DNA from: Candidatus Bathyarchaeota archaeon
Lineage (GTDB): Archaea > Thermoproteota > Bathyarchaeia > 40CM-2-53-6 > DTGE01
DNA: 64,000 nucleotides
Assembly: GCA_018396725.1 (NCBI GenBank)
Contig: JAGTRC010000009.1
Location: 1-64,000, forward strand
Direction of reading: 5' to 3'
Shown here: positions 54,499 through 62,939 of the stretch, one piece after another
Layout: every line of letters begins with the position of its first letter
Position numbering within the stretch: position 1 is the first letter of the stretch
Program-made: the position numbers and the translations under genes
The notes under the pieces: model-generated
The model's input: only the letters and a program-made list of their open reading frames with translations
The model's database searches: none
What the model was told of the DNA's origin: nothing

Positions 54499-55719
54499 TT
54501 GGAGAAGGCTAGCGATAGGAAGCTGATCGTGGGCTTAGACCCTGGGACGACGTGTGGAGTAGCCGTCATAGGCTTGGATATGAAGCCCATCCTCCTCACC
54601 AGTTTTAGAGGGGCCAACAGGGACGAGATAGTTAGAGCGGTATCGGAGGCTGGGCGGCCCATACTGGTGGCATGCGACGTGGCGGATCCCCCAGGTTTCG
54701 TCAGGAAGATCGCATCCCTCTTCGAGGCGGGTCTGTTCACCCCCGGGCGGGATATGACGATCCAGGAGAAGAGGCGTATAGTGGAGGAGCACTTCCAATC
54801 CCTCGCCAAGGGCTTGGATGCGCATACCCTGGATGCCCTGGCAGCCGCCCTTAAAGCCTACCTGGCGTATAAGAACAAGTTTGAGAGCGTGGAAGCCAGG
54901 CTTAGGAGGCTTCTGAAACCCGAGACATTGGAGGAGATAAAATCTGAGATAATAAGGGGGGTGAGGCTGAGCCGTATAATCTCCAGGGAGATAAAGGGCC
55001 TAGAAGAAGAGGGGAGGGAGAAGATAGTTAAGGTCTACGTCCAGGACAAGGCGAGACCCGCCGATCATAGGCCTGAGGATCCGAGGGATAGGCTCATCAG
55101 CCTCCTCAGATTGGAGAACGAGAGATTGAAGGCTGAGCTGAGGAGGCTGAAGGCTGAACGGGACGAGCTTGAGAGGACCCTGAGGAGGAGGGCATCCGAG
55201 GAGTACGAGGAGCTCAGAAAGGATGCGGCCTATAGGATCCAAGAGAAGGAGATCGCCGACCTGAGGCTTAGATTGAGGGAGGCTGAGAGGAGGATAGAGG
55301 AGCTCACCTCCAAGCCTTCTGGAGAGGAACAGGTATCCGGGGACTTCGTAACCTTGAAGGAGGTCCCATCCTTCACCCATGACGAGGTGGAGAAGGCCGT
55401 TACTGAGGCGGGTGAAGGCTCCTATATAATGCTCTTAAACGCCGCGGGTGGAGGCGCATCCACGGCTAGGAGGCTGGCGGAGGCGAAGCCCCGCGTGGTG
55501 GTGAGGTGCACGGAGATGTCCCATCAGGCTGAGGCGATTCTAGCTGAACGTAACATACCCGTCATACCCATAAGCCGTTTAGAAGTGAAGTATATAAAGG
55601 GGAAGCCGATGGTGGAGAGGAAGATTCTAGAAGAGAGTATACGCGAACATAAGAGGAGACTCATAGACTCCATGATGGATGAACTCCTCAGATCCGTGGG
55701 GATAAACGGGGCGGGATAA
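54499..55719 (+). CDS. DUF460 RNase H-like protein
   Basis: 406-residue archaeal DUF460 (COG2433) protein. The N-terminal RNase H-like fold carries G-L-D-P-G-T-T-C-G-V near 10-19, a D-V-A-D near 60 and D-A-H-T-L-D-A-L-A-A-A near 113, acidic residues of the type used for metal-dependent hydrolysis. A basic linker and long coiled coil (about 190-280) precede a C-terminal domain near 290-400. Family members are often longer; this one is compact. Its nucleic-acid substrate is unknown. TTG start at 54499. Confidence 0.9.
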   Translation: MEKASDRKLIVGLDPGTTCGVAVIGLDMKPILLTSFRGANRDEIVRAVSEAGRPILVACDVADPPGFVRKIASLFEAGLFTPGRDMTIQEKRRIVEEHFQSLAKGLDAHTLDALAAALKAYLAYKNKFESVEARLRRLLKPETLEEIKSEIIRGVRLSRIISREIKGLEEEGREKIVKVYVQDKARPADHRPEDPRDRLISLLRLENERLKAELRRLKAERDELERTLRRRASEEYEELRKDAAYRIQEKEIADLRLRLREAERRIEELTSKPSGEEQVSGDFVTLKEVPSFTHDEVEKAVTEAGEGSYIMLLNAAGGGASTARRLAEAKPRVVVRCTEMSHQAEAILAERNIPVIPISRLEVKYIKGKPMVERKILEESIREHKRRLIDSMMDELLRSVGINGAG

Positions 55720-55868
55720 GCTGCTTTAACAGATCCCTCACTAGGTGAAGCGTAGGGGAGACCGCCACGATCCCCCATGATCGGGTGTTCCTGGGATCGC
55801 TGAGAGAAAACGAGATAAATGAGGAGACTGAGCAGTGAACCCTGATGGCAAGTCCCCGGTATTAAATC

Positions 55869-56132
55869 TCACTGGTGGACTTGTTTGTGAGTGCATACCC
55901 TGAGTAGATGGATGGTTTGCTCAATCCAATTTACAGTGTAGAGTATCCGGCATGCCCTTGAAACTGAGTAGCCGTAGGCTCCTCGGAGACGACCCTTTTT
56001 AGGCTCACCTAGTTTAAGCGGATTCTCAGATTCCACCAGCGATTTAATCGCTTCATCTACCTTTCCGGTCAGGATTCTATCGAGCTGTTTATAACGTTGT
56101 TTAAAAGTGGAGGTTATTACTATGCGCCACAG
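55869..56132 (-). CDS. RelE/ParE-family toxin lacking a canonical start
   Basis: An 87-codon frame that ends with TGA at 55869 and is open back to 56132. The product fits a RelE mRNA interferase: an N-terminal strand V-I-T-S-T-F, the helix pair, then K-G-R-L-R-G-A-Y-G-Y-S-V-S and C-R-I-L-Y-T-V with basic residues typical of the active face. No ATG, GTG or TTG precedes the fold; CTG at 56132 is the best candidate start, 13 bases after the antitoxin stop. Translational coupling to the antitoxin is likely. Confidence 0.65.
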   Translation of the reverse strand: MWRIVITSTFKQRYKQLDRILTGKVDEAIKSLVESENPLKLGEPKKGRLRGAYGYSVSRACRILYTVNWIEQTIHLLRVCTHKQVHQ

Positions 56133-56145
56133 GAGGCGGGCACCC

Positions 56146-56487
56146 CTATTCCTTCAGCCACCTCAGCGCATCGTCAACCTTATTGAAGGTTTTCGCCTCT
56201 CCACGCTCGATTTCAGCCATGCTCCTCTCTAAATCTTCCATCTCTTCCTCAGATAGGAATTCGTCCTCTACGCTTAAGGTTTCCGTTGAGGGAGAGGTGT
56301 TCGTTGACTCCGTCAGGGGAAGAGTCACTTGCTGAAAGCTGGAAACAGTATACGATTCCTCCCCATTATCTATAAAGACGACCTCACTGGCGAAGCAGGG
56401 ATCCACCGTATCTCTTTCATATTCATATATGCGACTTAACCTGTGCACTATGTCACCCCTCCACCTTTCTAATTTCGACTTCCCCAT
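56146..56487 (-). CDS. RelB-type antitoxin-like protein
   Basis: 113 residues. The C-terminal helix (M-A-E-I-E-R-G-E-A-K, then D-D-A-L-R-W-L-K-E) matches the toxin-neutralising tail of RelB/PHD-like antitoxins. The N-terminal half is unusual, Ser/Thr/Glu-rich, and lacks a clear DNA-binding fold. It lies directly upstream of the RelE-like toxin, so the two form a toxin-antitoxin operon. The antitoxin would also be expected to repress its own promoter. Confidence 0.65.
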   Translation of the reverse strand: MGKSKLERWRGDIVHRLSRIYEYERDTVDPCFASEVVFIDNGEESYTVSSFQQVTLPLTESTNTSPSTETLSVEDEFLSEEEMEDLERSMAEIERGEAKTFNKVDDALRWLKE

Positions 56488-56588
56488 TATCTTTGACGGA
56501 TACTTTAAATTCTTGCCACATAGTGTACTGTCCTGTCCATTTTTCCCTAGGTATGATTATATGCGCCACATGCTTATATGCGACGGGT

Positions 56589-56735
56589 TTAGGGGGGCGG
56601 AGGGTAAACCTGTTCAAAACCAGGTGGCTTAGGTATTGGAAGCTTGAACCCTAAATTTACTTTCGTATACTCGCCGCCGTAGGGGTCGAAATCAGCGACT
56701 ATACCTATCACTGTAGCATCGACGACGTAAACCAT
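56589..56735 (-). CDS. 48-residue hypothetical protein
   Basis: A small frame from ATG 56735 encoding a peptide that opens M-V-Y-V-V-D-A-T-V-I-G and ends in a proline run. It reads as a plausible beta-rich small protein and is closed upstream by an in-frame stop. It sits upstream of the antitoxin on the same strand and may be a fragment. No family recognised. Confidence 0.3.
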   Translation of the reverse strand: MVYVVDATVIGIVADFDPYGGEYTKVNLGFKLPIPKPPGFEQVYPPPP

Positions 56736-56885
56736 ACGCCGACCACAGGGATAGTAGTTTCATTGACTGAATAAAAGCTTTTTCTGAGCTTGCTGAAACT
56801 TGGGGCTGGAGCTCAGACCAGGGATTATGGATTTCGTGAACTGAATCCCATGACTCTGGAATCGGCAGGATTAGGAGATCCATCT

Positions 56886-57947
56886 TCAGCTGGTTTCTCC
56901 TACACCTGGGCTCCCCAGCTGGAGGGCCTTCGTTAGGGTTAGGTTCAGCCATAGCATGGATAAGCCTCCTAAGGTCGTTGCTGTAATTAGGTTGAAGAGA
57001 TGGTACGCGACGCCCACCTCTAAGGCCTCCACGGCGTCGCAGCCTAGAAGCCTGTAGATGAGGGCCCAGTAGGCTTCGAAGGTTCCGGCGTAGCCGGGGG
57101 GAGCGGGCGCGGCGAAGGATATCTGGAGGAGCATGGACCCCAGTAGGGCCTTGGCCGGGGCTAGGCCGGCCTTGAACGCCTTGAAGAAGGCGGCTGTGCA
57201 TAGTCCGGGTATGACCCAGAGGAGCGTGGATAGGCCCCAGAGGAGTATGAGGTCCATCCCCCTCCGGGAGAGGCCGGCCAAACCGGTGTAGTAGTTTAAC
57301 GTTAAGGGTTTGAGGCGGCGCCTAATCTTATCCGGGAGCACCCCTATGAGGCGCATCCCCAGCCTCTTCAGGATGTTTATCCTCGGCGCCGCGAGGAGGA
57401 TCAGGGAGAGGGCTACGCCCCCGTATCCCAGTAGCTTCAGGGCTCGTAGGACGGCTGCGTTCAATGCGGATGACTCCGCCATGAGGAGGAGGCTTAACCC
57501 CAGGATGAACCCGATACCCATGGTGTCGAAGAGGCTTTCCACAGCCATGGAGAGGATGGTTAGGCTTAGGGGAGCCCCGCCGCCCTTCTTGAGGGCGTAG
57601 GCCCTGCCGAGCTCCCCCAGCCTGAAGGGCACGAGCATGTTCGTCAAGTATCCTATGAAGGTGGCTTTCAGAACCGTTATGTAGGGGATTTGGAGGGCCA
57701 TGTCCCCGAGTATACGCCTCCAACGGACCGCCTTGAGGATGTAGAAGGCCAGATCGAGGGTCAGGGCCGCCAGGATCCATGAGGGATAGGCGCCCCTCAA
57801 GGCTGAGGCGATCCCTGAAACCCCTACGTGGACGAGGAGGAGGACGAGGATGGACGCCCCGATGAGGGAGAGGAGGAGTAGACGAGCCCTGAAATCCATG
57901 GTGTTCAACTCTCTCGTGATTCTCAACGGCGGATCCCATCCCTTCAT
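56886..57947 (-). CDS. UPF0104 (lysylphosphatidylglycerol synthase TM-region/AglD-like) membrane protein
   Basis: 353-residue multi-pass protein of the LPG synthetase/flippase-like family (UPF0104). About eight membrane helices span the protein; conserved R-W-R-R-I-L near 76, P-F-R-L-G-E-L-G-R near 107 and A-P-A-P-P-G-Y-A-G-T near 280 are the hallmark loops. Relatives act in lipid-linked sugar handling or flipping of lipids. The likely start is the internal Met at residue 17 (57899), where the first helix begins. Confidence 0.85.
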   Translation of the reverse strand: MKGWDPPLRITRELNTMDFRARLLLLSLIGASILVLLLVHVGVSGIASALRGAYPSWILAALTLDLAFYILKAVRWRRILGDMALQIPYITVLKATFIGYLTNMLVPFRLGELGRAYALKKGGGAPLSLTILSMAVESLFDTMGIGFILGLSLLLMAESSALNAAVLRALKLLGYGGVALSLILLAAPRINILKRLGMRLIGVLPDKIRRRLKPLTLNYYTGLAGLSRRGMDLILLWGLSTLLWVIPGLCTAAFFKAFKAGLAPAKALLGSMLLQISFAAPAPPGYAGTFEAYWALIYRLLGCDAVEALEVGVAYHLFNLITATTLGGLSMLWLNLTLTKALQLGSPGVGETS

Positions 57948-58119
57948 GTAGATGGGATGGGGATATGGGCATGCTCCATGTGAGGATAGTTCACTATGCG
58001 GGCTTCACCCCTCTCCCGCCCATCAGAGTTTAAGATGGGAGCCAACCCTTATTAAACCGTTTATCCATTGTGATAGCCGGGCCTCCAACGGCCGGCCTTA
58101 AGGGACTGGGTGATATGGT

Positions 58120-59262
58120 TTGAGCCTCTCGCCTGGGGAGATGGCTGACTTCGCTGGGAGGGTCGTCAGGGAATCCCTCAGGATAGGTAGGCGGAGGGAT
58201 GGGAGCTTCGAGTCCGTGAGGATAGGATACAACTCCACAGACCCTACATGCGAGGACTTCGCCCTGAGGGTTGAGGAGGAGTGCTGGAGGGTTGGAGCCC
58301 ATACGATACTTATCCCGTACTCCTCCAGGAGGGAGAGGATCCGCTTCGAGGTGTCCCCTGAGGATTCCCTGAGGGAGGTGAGCCCCCTGGCCAGGGCGTT
58401 GGCCAGGAGCGTTGACGCCACGATATATATAGGGGAGCAGGACCAGCCTGGATGGGCCTCAGGCCTCCACGAGAGGGTGAGGCTCTCAGCCCCCGGGAGG
58501 GAGCTGATAAGGCGTATCCTCGATAGGAGGCGGGTGAGATGGCTCTACTTCGGCTGGCCCATACCGGGGGCCGCCGAGTACTATGGATTATCCCCGGATG
58601 AGTTCAGGAGGATATTCTTCAACGCCATCCGTTCAAGCTTCAGCCGGGAGCTGAGGGAGCTCACCTCCACCTATAGGAGGAGCCTGGAGGGTAAGAGGCT
58701 CATAAGGATAATCCATGAAGACGGCTCAAAGCTGGAGTTCAGGATGGATGGGCGGCCGATCCTCGTGGACGACGGGGTCATATCCGATGAGGACCTGACC
58801 CGGGGAGATGTAGGCTTAAACATCCCCTGCGGCGAGGTCTTCGTAGCCCCCCTGGAGACCACAGCCAACGGGGAGATAAGGTTCGAGAAGGTTCATATAC
58901 CCGGATTCGGCTCGGCCGAGGATCTCCGGATGAGATTCAGGAGGGGGAGGATAATCGACTTCGAGGCTGAAGAGGGGGCTGGGAACCTTAAAGCCTTCCT
59001 TGAGGCAAACACGGGCGACAAGGATAGGATAGCTGAGTTCGGGATAGGCTGCAACCCAGGAGCGGAGTACACGGGCGGGAGCATAATAGTCGACGAGAAG
59101 ATCTATGGAACCATCCATATAGCGATAGGGAGCAACACGGGATCCTACCATGGGAGGAACAGGGCCTCAAGCCACCTGGACATGATAAAGGATATGAGAG
59201 AGGGCGTTGTGGAGGCGGACGGCCTAGAGATAATGAGGCATGGGAAGCCGTCGGCCGGCTGA
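58120..59262 (+). CDS. M29 family aminopeptidase
   Basis: 380-residue metal-dependent aminopeptidase that removes N-terminal residues from peptides. The catalytic site is visible: N-I-P-C-G-E-V-F-V-A-P near 230, A-E-F-G-I-G-C-N-P-G near 305, Y-G-T-I-H-I-A-I-G near 330, and a late S-H-L-D-M-I. The start at 58120 is supported by absence of other starts nearby. No partner genes adjoin. Confidence 0.9.
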   Translation: MSLSPGEMADFAGRVVRESLRIGRRRDGSFESVRIGYNSTDPTCEDFALRVEEECWRVGAHTILIPYSSRRERIRFEVSPEDSLREVSPLARALARSVDATIYIGEQDQPGWASGLHERVRLSAPGRELIRRILDRRRVRWLYFGWPIPGAAEYYGLSPDEFRRIFFNAIRSSFSRELRELTSTYRRSLEGKRLIRIIHEDGSKLEFRMDGRPILVDDGVISDEDLTRGDVGLNIPCGEVFVAPLETTANGEIRFEKVHIPGFGSAEDLRMRFRRGRIIDFEAEEGAGNLKAFLEANTGDKDRIAEFGIGCNPGAEYTGGSIIVDEKIYGTIHIAIGSNTGSYHGRNRASSHLDMIKDMREGVVEADGLEIMRHGKPSAG

Positions 59263-59357
59263 TATGCGCGGGCCATCCGGAGGCTTGACCGACTTCAGGG
59301 AAACGTTTAAATAGCATAGCATATTTAATCGCGTTAAAAATATCGGCGGTACACGAA

Positions 59358-59903
59358 ATGTCGAGTTTGAAGAACCCGATCCTGGACGCCATAAAAGGGA
59401 GGAGGAGCATATTCAGGTTTAAGCCCGACCCCGTCCCGGAGGAGGAGATCGAGGCCATACTGGAGGCGGGAAGATGGGCCCCCTCATGGACCAACACTCA
59501 GCCGTGGAAGTTCATAGTGGTCAAGGATCCGGAGAGGAAGCGCAGGCTCACCGAAGCCGCCGTAACCATAACCGGGATAGGGATCAGCGAAGCCCCCGTC
59601 GTAATAGCTGTGGTGGCAGACCCTGAGGCGGATCCATACCATTACGTGGAGGACTGCGCAGCCGCAACACTCAACATGGCCCTAGCAGCCCACAGCCTAG
59701 GCCTGAGCAGCTTCTGGGTGGGAGTATTCGACGCCAAAGGGGAGAAGAGATCCTCGGAGGAGAGGGTTAAGGAGATACTGGGGGTGCCTAAGGCCCTCCG
59801 GGTGATCTCCATGCTCCCGGTAGGGTTCGCGGATATAAGCCCCGTGAAGAGCAGGAAACCCCTATCAGAGATGGTTTACAGGGAATCCTACGGTAAGGCC
59901 TAG
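59358..59903 (+). CDS. Nitroreductase family protein
   Basis: 181-residue FMN-dependent oxidoreductase. The R-R-S-I-F-R-F flavin-binding start (near 17), A-G-R-W-A-P-S-W-T-N-T-Q-P-W-K-F near 40 and A-A-T-L-N-M-A-L-A-A-H-S-L-G near 110 are family motifs. Its natural substrate is uncertain. ATG at 59358; a TATA-like region precedes it at about 59315-59335. Confidence 0.92.
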   Translation: MSSLKNPILDAIKGRRSIFRFKPDPVPEEEIEAILEAGRWAPSWTNTQPWKFIVVKDPERKRRLTEAAVTITGIGISEAPVVIAVVADPEADPYHYVEDCAAATLNMALAAHSLGLSSFWVGVFDAKGEKRSSEERVKEILGVPKALRVISMLPVGFADISPVKSRKPLSEMVYRESYGKA

Positions 59904-60193
59904 GGCCCCCTAAACCCCCTCTTCTTTAAATCCATATCCGGAAACCTGAGAGGCGAGCAGGCCACCCGGCACCCCCAGGTAAATCCGCATGGGACGGCCC
60001 GATCCCGCTTGGCAGCACACCCCCGCTTTCTCCGTTATCTCCTAATTATAAGTGTGTAAGCCTTCAATCGTTCCGGTGCCCGCACGCGGTGCTGCTGAGT
60101 TCGGGTAGGTTTCGAAGCCGCGCTGGTGATTTATTAGTTCTCGCCGGCAAGGTTTATAACTTGTAGCTACAAGTAGCTTGTGGGTGCAAGTTA
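59904..60193. other. intergenic region upstream of the ATPase
   Basis: 290 bases. The promoter and operator of the ATPase lie at 60151-60190; the GC-rich part before it (60050-60130) has no recognised RNA. Confidence 0.4.
60151..60190 (+). promoter_or_regulatory. TATA box with duplicated palindromic operator
   Basis: A TATA-like 'ggtttataa' is followed by a perfect 16-bp palindrome (60159-60174) and a second related inverted repeat, CTTG-6-CAAG (60177-60190), ending three bases before the ATG at 60194. Alternating CTTG and CAAG half-sites suggest cooperative binding of a dimeric repressor. Confidence 0.55.
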
Positions 60194-60295
60194 ATGTCCT
60201 ACTTCGATCCGCACCCAAAGAATAGGAGAATAGACCTGTAAGACCGGGAAAGGGAGCTGTCCTCCCTGATCGGGTTCGTCGATAGGGGATCGCCC

Positions 60296-61312
60296 TTGAT
60301 CCTCGTTTTAGGGCTCAGGAGGAGCGGGAAAACCTCGCTCCTCCTTACGGCCCTCAGCGAATTAACGAATCCGAGCATAGTCCTCGATTTAAGGGAGCTT
60401 TATGCGAGGGGGAAAGCCACCGCCCTAGATTTAACCAGGATCTTGGAGAAGGGACTTAACGCCCTCCTAAAGGGGTTTACGGGCTTCCGGGGGAGGCTGC
60501 TCGAACTCCTTAAGGGGGTTAGGGGCGTGGAGGTCGCGGGCCTCAGCTTAGAGTTCAGGAGGGTTTTGAGGGAGCCGGATTTAAGCGAGCTCCTAACCCT
60601 GCTTGACGAGGCGGCCCAGGGGAGGGGAGAGAGGGTCGTACTGGCGTTCGATGAGGCCCAGGAGTTGAGGAAGGTCGCGGGCTTCAGGTTCGACGCCCTC
60701 CTAGCCCACGTCTACGATCACTTAAGGAATCTCACGGTGATATTGACCGGCTCCCAGGTAGGACTCCTATACAGGTTCCTCAGGGTTGGGGATCCCGACG
60801 CCCCCCTGTACGGGAGGGCTATGAGCACGGTGAACCTGGAGAACCTAAGCAGGGAGCAGTCGATGGAGTTCCTGAAGAGGGGGTTCGAGCAGCACGGCCT
60901 CCCCGTAGGGGAGAAATACATCGAGGAGGCCGTCTCAAAGCTGGATGGATCCATCGGATGGTTAACGCTGCTGGGGTATAGGACCGTGGAGGCGGGCTCA
61001 GCTGATAGGGGGATGATCGAGGCCGTGCTCGAGGAGGCATCCAGCCTCGCCCTGGAGGAGTTGACACATTTCCTAAACCTGCGACCCACAGCTAAGAACA
61101 GATACGAGAACCTGTTAAGGGCCGCGGCGACTTTGGGGGAAGCCGCTTGGAGCAGCCTAAAACTAGCCTTACAAGCGGTGGAAGGGAGGAGGATAAACGA
61201 TAGGAACTTCACCGCCATCCTCAAAAGCCTTTTGGAATCGGGATTCCTAACAAGAGAAGACGGGAAATACAGGATCTCAGACCCCATACTCAGACATGCA
61301 CTACGCACATAA
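60296..61312 (+). CDS. Archaeal AAA-type ATPase with 5' nonsense interruption
   Basis: 338 residues as read from TTG 60296. P-loop R-R-S-G-K-T-S, Walker B L-A-F-D-E-A-Q and a C-terminal winged-helix domain (K-S-L-L-E-S-G-F-L) mark the archaeal ATPase (PF01637) family. The natural frame begins at ATG 60194, encodes a typical leader, and meets a TAA at codon 16 (60239-60241) where Tyr or Phe is expected before D-R-E. Beyond it the frame is continuous. If real, either the gene starts just before the P-loop or is inactive. Confidence 0.8.
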   Translation: MILVLGLRRSGKTSLLLTALSELTNPSIVLDLRELYARGKATALDLTRILEKGLNALLKGFTGFRGRLLELLKGVRGVEVAGLSLEFRRVLREPDLSELLTLLDEAAQGRGERVVLAFDEAQELRKVAGFRFDALLAHVYDHLRNLTVILTGSQVGLLYRFLRVGDPDAPLYGRAMSTVNLENLSREQSMEFLKRGFEQHGLPVGEKYIEEAVSKLDGSIGWLTLLGYRTVEAGSADRGMIEAVLEEASSLALEELTHFLNLRPTAKNRYENLLRAAATLGEAAWSSLKLALQAVEGRRINDRNFTAILKSLLESGFLTREDGKYRISDPILRHALRT

Positions 61313-61344
61313 AGCAGATCCCTCCCTTAAGCATCCCGAACATC

Positions 61345-61599
61345 ATGCCAGGCGTGCCCATCCATCGAGGAGGGATGCGCCGTATCTCGGCGATTCTTCA
61401 ACCATCCTGTGCTCCTGGAATTCCGGAGGATCAGCTACGTCGCTGCTATGATTGCGGCAAGGCGTATCGCCCGGATTGCATGAAGGAAGAGCCAACGATA
61501 AGGGAGCTAGGCGTTTGCCCTGACCGCGGGGAAGTATTCGAGGCTGAGGAGGATTACTGGGTATGGGAACAAGAAGCCGGGATGAATAGTCGAGGTTAG
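61345..61599 (+). CDS. small Cys-rich (zinc-ribbon-like) protein
   Basis: 84 residues. A central C-Y-D-C-G-K-A-Y-R-P-D-C segment and a later single Cys (G-V-C-P-D-R-G) resemble a zinc ribbon in which one Cys is replaced by Arg. An acidic Trp-rich tail follows. The gene lies just after the ATPase on the same strand. No family recognised; it may be decayed. Confidence 0.4.
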   Translation: MPGVPIHRGGMRRISAILQPSCAPGIPEDQLRRCYDCGKAYRPDCMKEEPTIRELGVCPDRGEVFEAEEDYWVWEQEAGMNSRG

Positions 61600-61763
61600 T
61601 TTAAGTTCTGATCTGCAAGTATGTGGAGTTTTGACTCTCAAGGTCTAGATGGCTTTTCAGGGCGGCGGAGATACATCGGTAGATTCGAGAAGCTTAGGGG
61701 TGGGTGCCATACGTGGAGCTTATCTGGCGGCCACGACTTCGAGCGGCTGGGCTGCTATATGCC

Positions 61764-61955
61764 TTATTTCTCGAACATCCCTTCCTTCTTCATCCTCTCG
61801 TATTCGAGGCTTATTAGGAGGCGTACGGTGTCCGCTGAGGATTCGAATCCGTATCTCCCCTTTATGGCTAGGAACTTCTTTAGGAGTTCCCCTTCGAGGT
61901 CTAGCCTCACGGACATCTTACCCTCCCTCCCGGATTTCTGGGGCATATTCTCCAC
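61764..61955 (-). CDS. ribbon-helix-helix DNA-binding protein
   Basis: 63 residues with a CopG/MetJ-like fold: basic start, a strand M-S-V-R-L-D-L, then two helices (L-L-K-K-F-L-A-I-K and S-A-D-T-V-R-L-L-I-S-L). It would dimerise and bind operator DNA. Its promoter region contains repeated TTTAAAATG elements, suggesting self-control. It may be part of the provirus-like region. Confidence 0.7.
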   Translation of the reverse strand: MENMPQKSGREGKMSVRLDLEGELLKKFLAIKGRYGFESSADTVRLLISLEYERMKKEGMFEK

Positions 61956-61965
61956 TCCATCTGCA

Positions 61966-62070
61966 TTTTAAAATGTCGGCGTATGCGGTTATAACACTTC
62001 TTGCCATAAGGATACTTGAATAGCTGCTATGCCTTAACATACTTTAAAATGACGCTATAACACTTTAAAG
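61966..62070. promoter_or_regulatory. repeated TTTAAAATG operator-like elements
   Basis: Two copies of a similar pattern, TTTAAAATG-x-CG followed by TATAACACTT (about 61967-61999 and 62042-62066), stand about 75 bases apart in front of the RHH gene. They probably bind the RHH repressor. Confidence 0.45.
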
Positions 62071-62201
62071 AGGTGTGAACGTTAAAAATTGGAGGGCCCC
62101 GGAGGCGGCACATGTGAAGCTCACAAAGGAATGAGGGAAACCTGACATTATATCCATGGTAGAACTGCCCGGCAAGCCCCGGAGAGAGGTTGAGGGGGAG
62201 G

Positions 62202-62306
62202 ATGACGGCGAACCTTGGAACAAACCCTGGGAGCCTCATGGGATCCATCCTAGGCGGCCTAGGCAGCCTGATCTACTACATCTACCTGCTCCTCTCCGGG
62301 AAGTGA
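62202..62306 (+). CDS. 34-residue membrane peptide (tentative)
   Basis: ATG at 62202 with a strong purine run directly before it. The product is a short N-terminal Gly/Asn stretch and one hydrophobic helix (L-I-Y-Y-I-Y-L-L-L). Small single-helix proteins are common in archaeal viruses. A 52-codon frame (62156-62314) overlaps in another frame and encodes a charged Pro-rich peptide; only one is likely translated, and I cannot decide between them. Confidence 0.35.
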   Translation: MTANLGTNPGSLMGSILGGLGSLIYYIYLLLSGK

Positions 62307-62338
62307 AGAAGTGAAGGAATGAGAGGACGCAAAAACCG

Positions 62339-62366
62339 GATATATATAATATATATAATATATATT
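62339..62366. repeat. AT-alternating tract
   Basis: A run of alternating A and T (atatatataatatatataatatat pattern, interrupted by two AA steps) stands out in a GC-rich genome. It could be a promoter core for the packaging genes or an easily melted site. Confidence 0.6.
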
Positions 62367-62489
62367 AGTTCTATATCGATGATCCTTACAGGATACCCCT
62401 ATGGAGCAGCCCTGTAGGCCCCATGCCCTATAGGGAGGGATCGATCTATACATTGATTGTGAAGCCTGGTTCCTCCTTCGGCTTAGAGC

Positions 62490-62939
62490 ATGGACTCTGG
62501 TGGGGTTGGTGGCACGGATAAATTTCTTCCCATGGCTCGGAGTGGGGAGGATCTACCGGAGAGGTATATCAAGAAACTGTTTAAATCTGGGGAGGGGGGA
62601 GGGGGGGTATCCCTTGAAACCCTTAGAAATTTGATAAGTGGTCTGCGCAGAATCTTAACGGAACCATATAAAATATCGCTTAAAGATAAAGAAGTGCCTG
62701 AAATTCGAGACCTCATAATCGCCAAGCTGATAAAATCGATAAAAATCGCCGAAAAAATGGTTAAAAATGACCCCGAAAAATACCTGCGCGTCCTAGGCTA
62801 CCTCGCCCAGGTATTAAACAGCGCCTGCGACTCCAAGCTCCGCTTCGACCTGCTCGCCGAGAAGGTCCAGGAGCTCGAGCGCATGGTCGCGGCGGAGGCG
62901 GAGAGGGCGGAAGGAAAAGGCGAAGGGGAGAAGGTTTGA
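62490..62939 (+). CDS. helical protein, possible terminase small subunit
   Basis: 149 residues: a Gly-rich start, a helical middle with many Lys (I-I-A-K-L-I-K-S-I-K), and a coiled-coil end (about 115-145, acidic/basic). It ends on the four-base overlap with the large terminase gene, the usual place of the small terminase. The 5' two-thirds has lower GC than the 3' end, a mosaic look. No recognised domain, so the role rests on position. Confidence 0.5.
   Translation: MDSGGVGGTDKFLPMARSGEDLPERYIKKLFKSGEGGGGVSLETLRNLISGLRRILTEPYKISLKDKEVPEIRDLIIAKLIKSIKIAEKMVKNDPEKYLRVLGYLAQVLNSACDSKLRFDLLAEKVQELERMVAAEAERAEGKGEGEKV

Larger units (their letters stand above)
61956..62489. other. AT-rich region between RHH gene and packaging genes
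   Basis: 534 bases of lower GC. It contains the RHH promoter with repeated elements, small frames at 62156-62314, and a TATA/AT tract at about 62339-62366 that could be a promoter or DNA-unwinding element. Confidence 0.45.

Noticed and set aside
60050-60130. Candidate structured RNA (5S-like or tRNA-like) upstream of the ATPase
   Set aside because: Local hairpins occur but none of the conserved motifs of 5S rRNA, SRP RNA, RNase P or tRNA.
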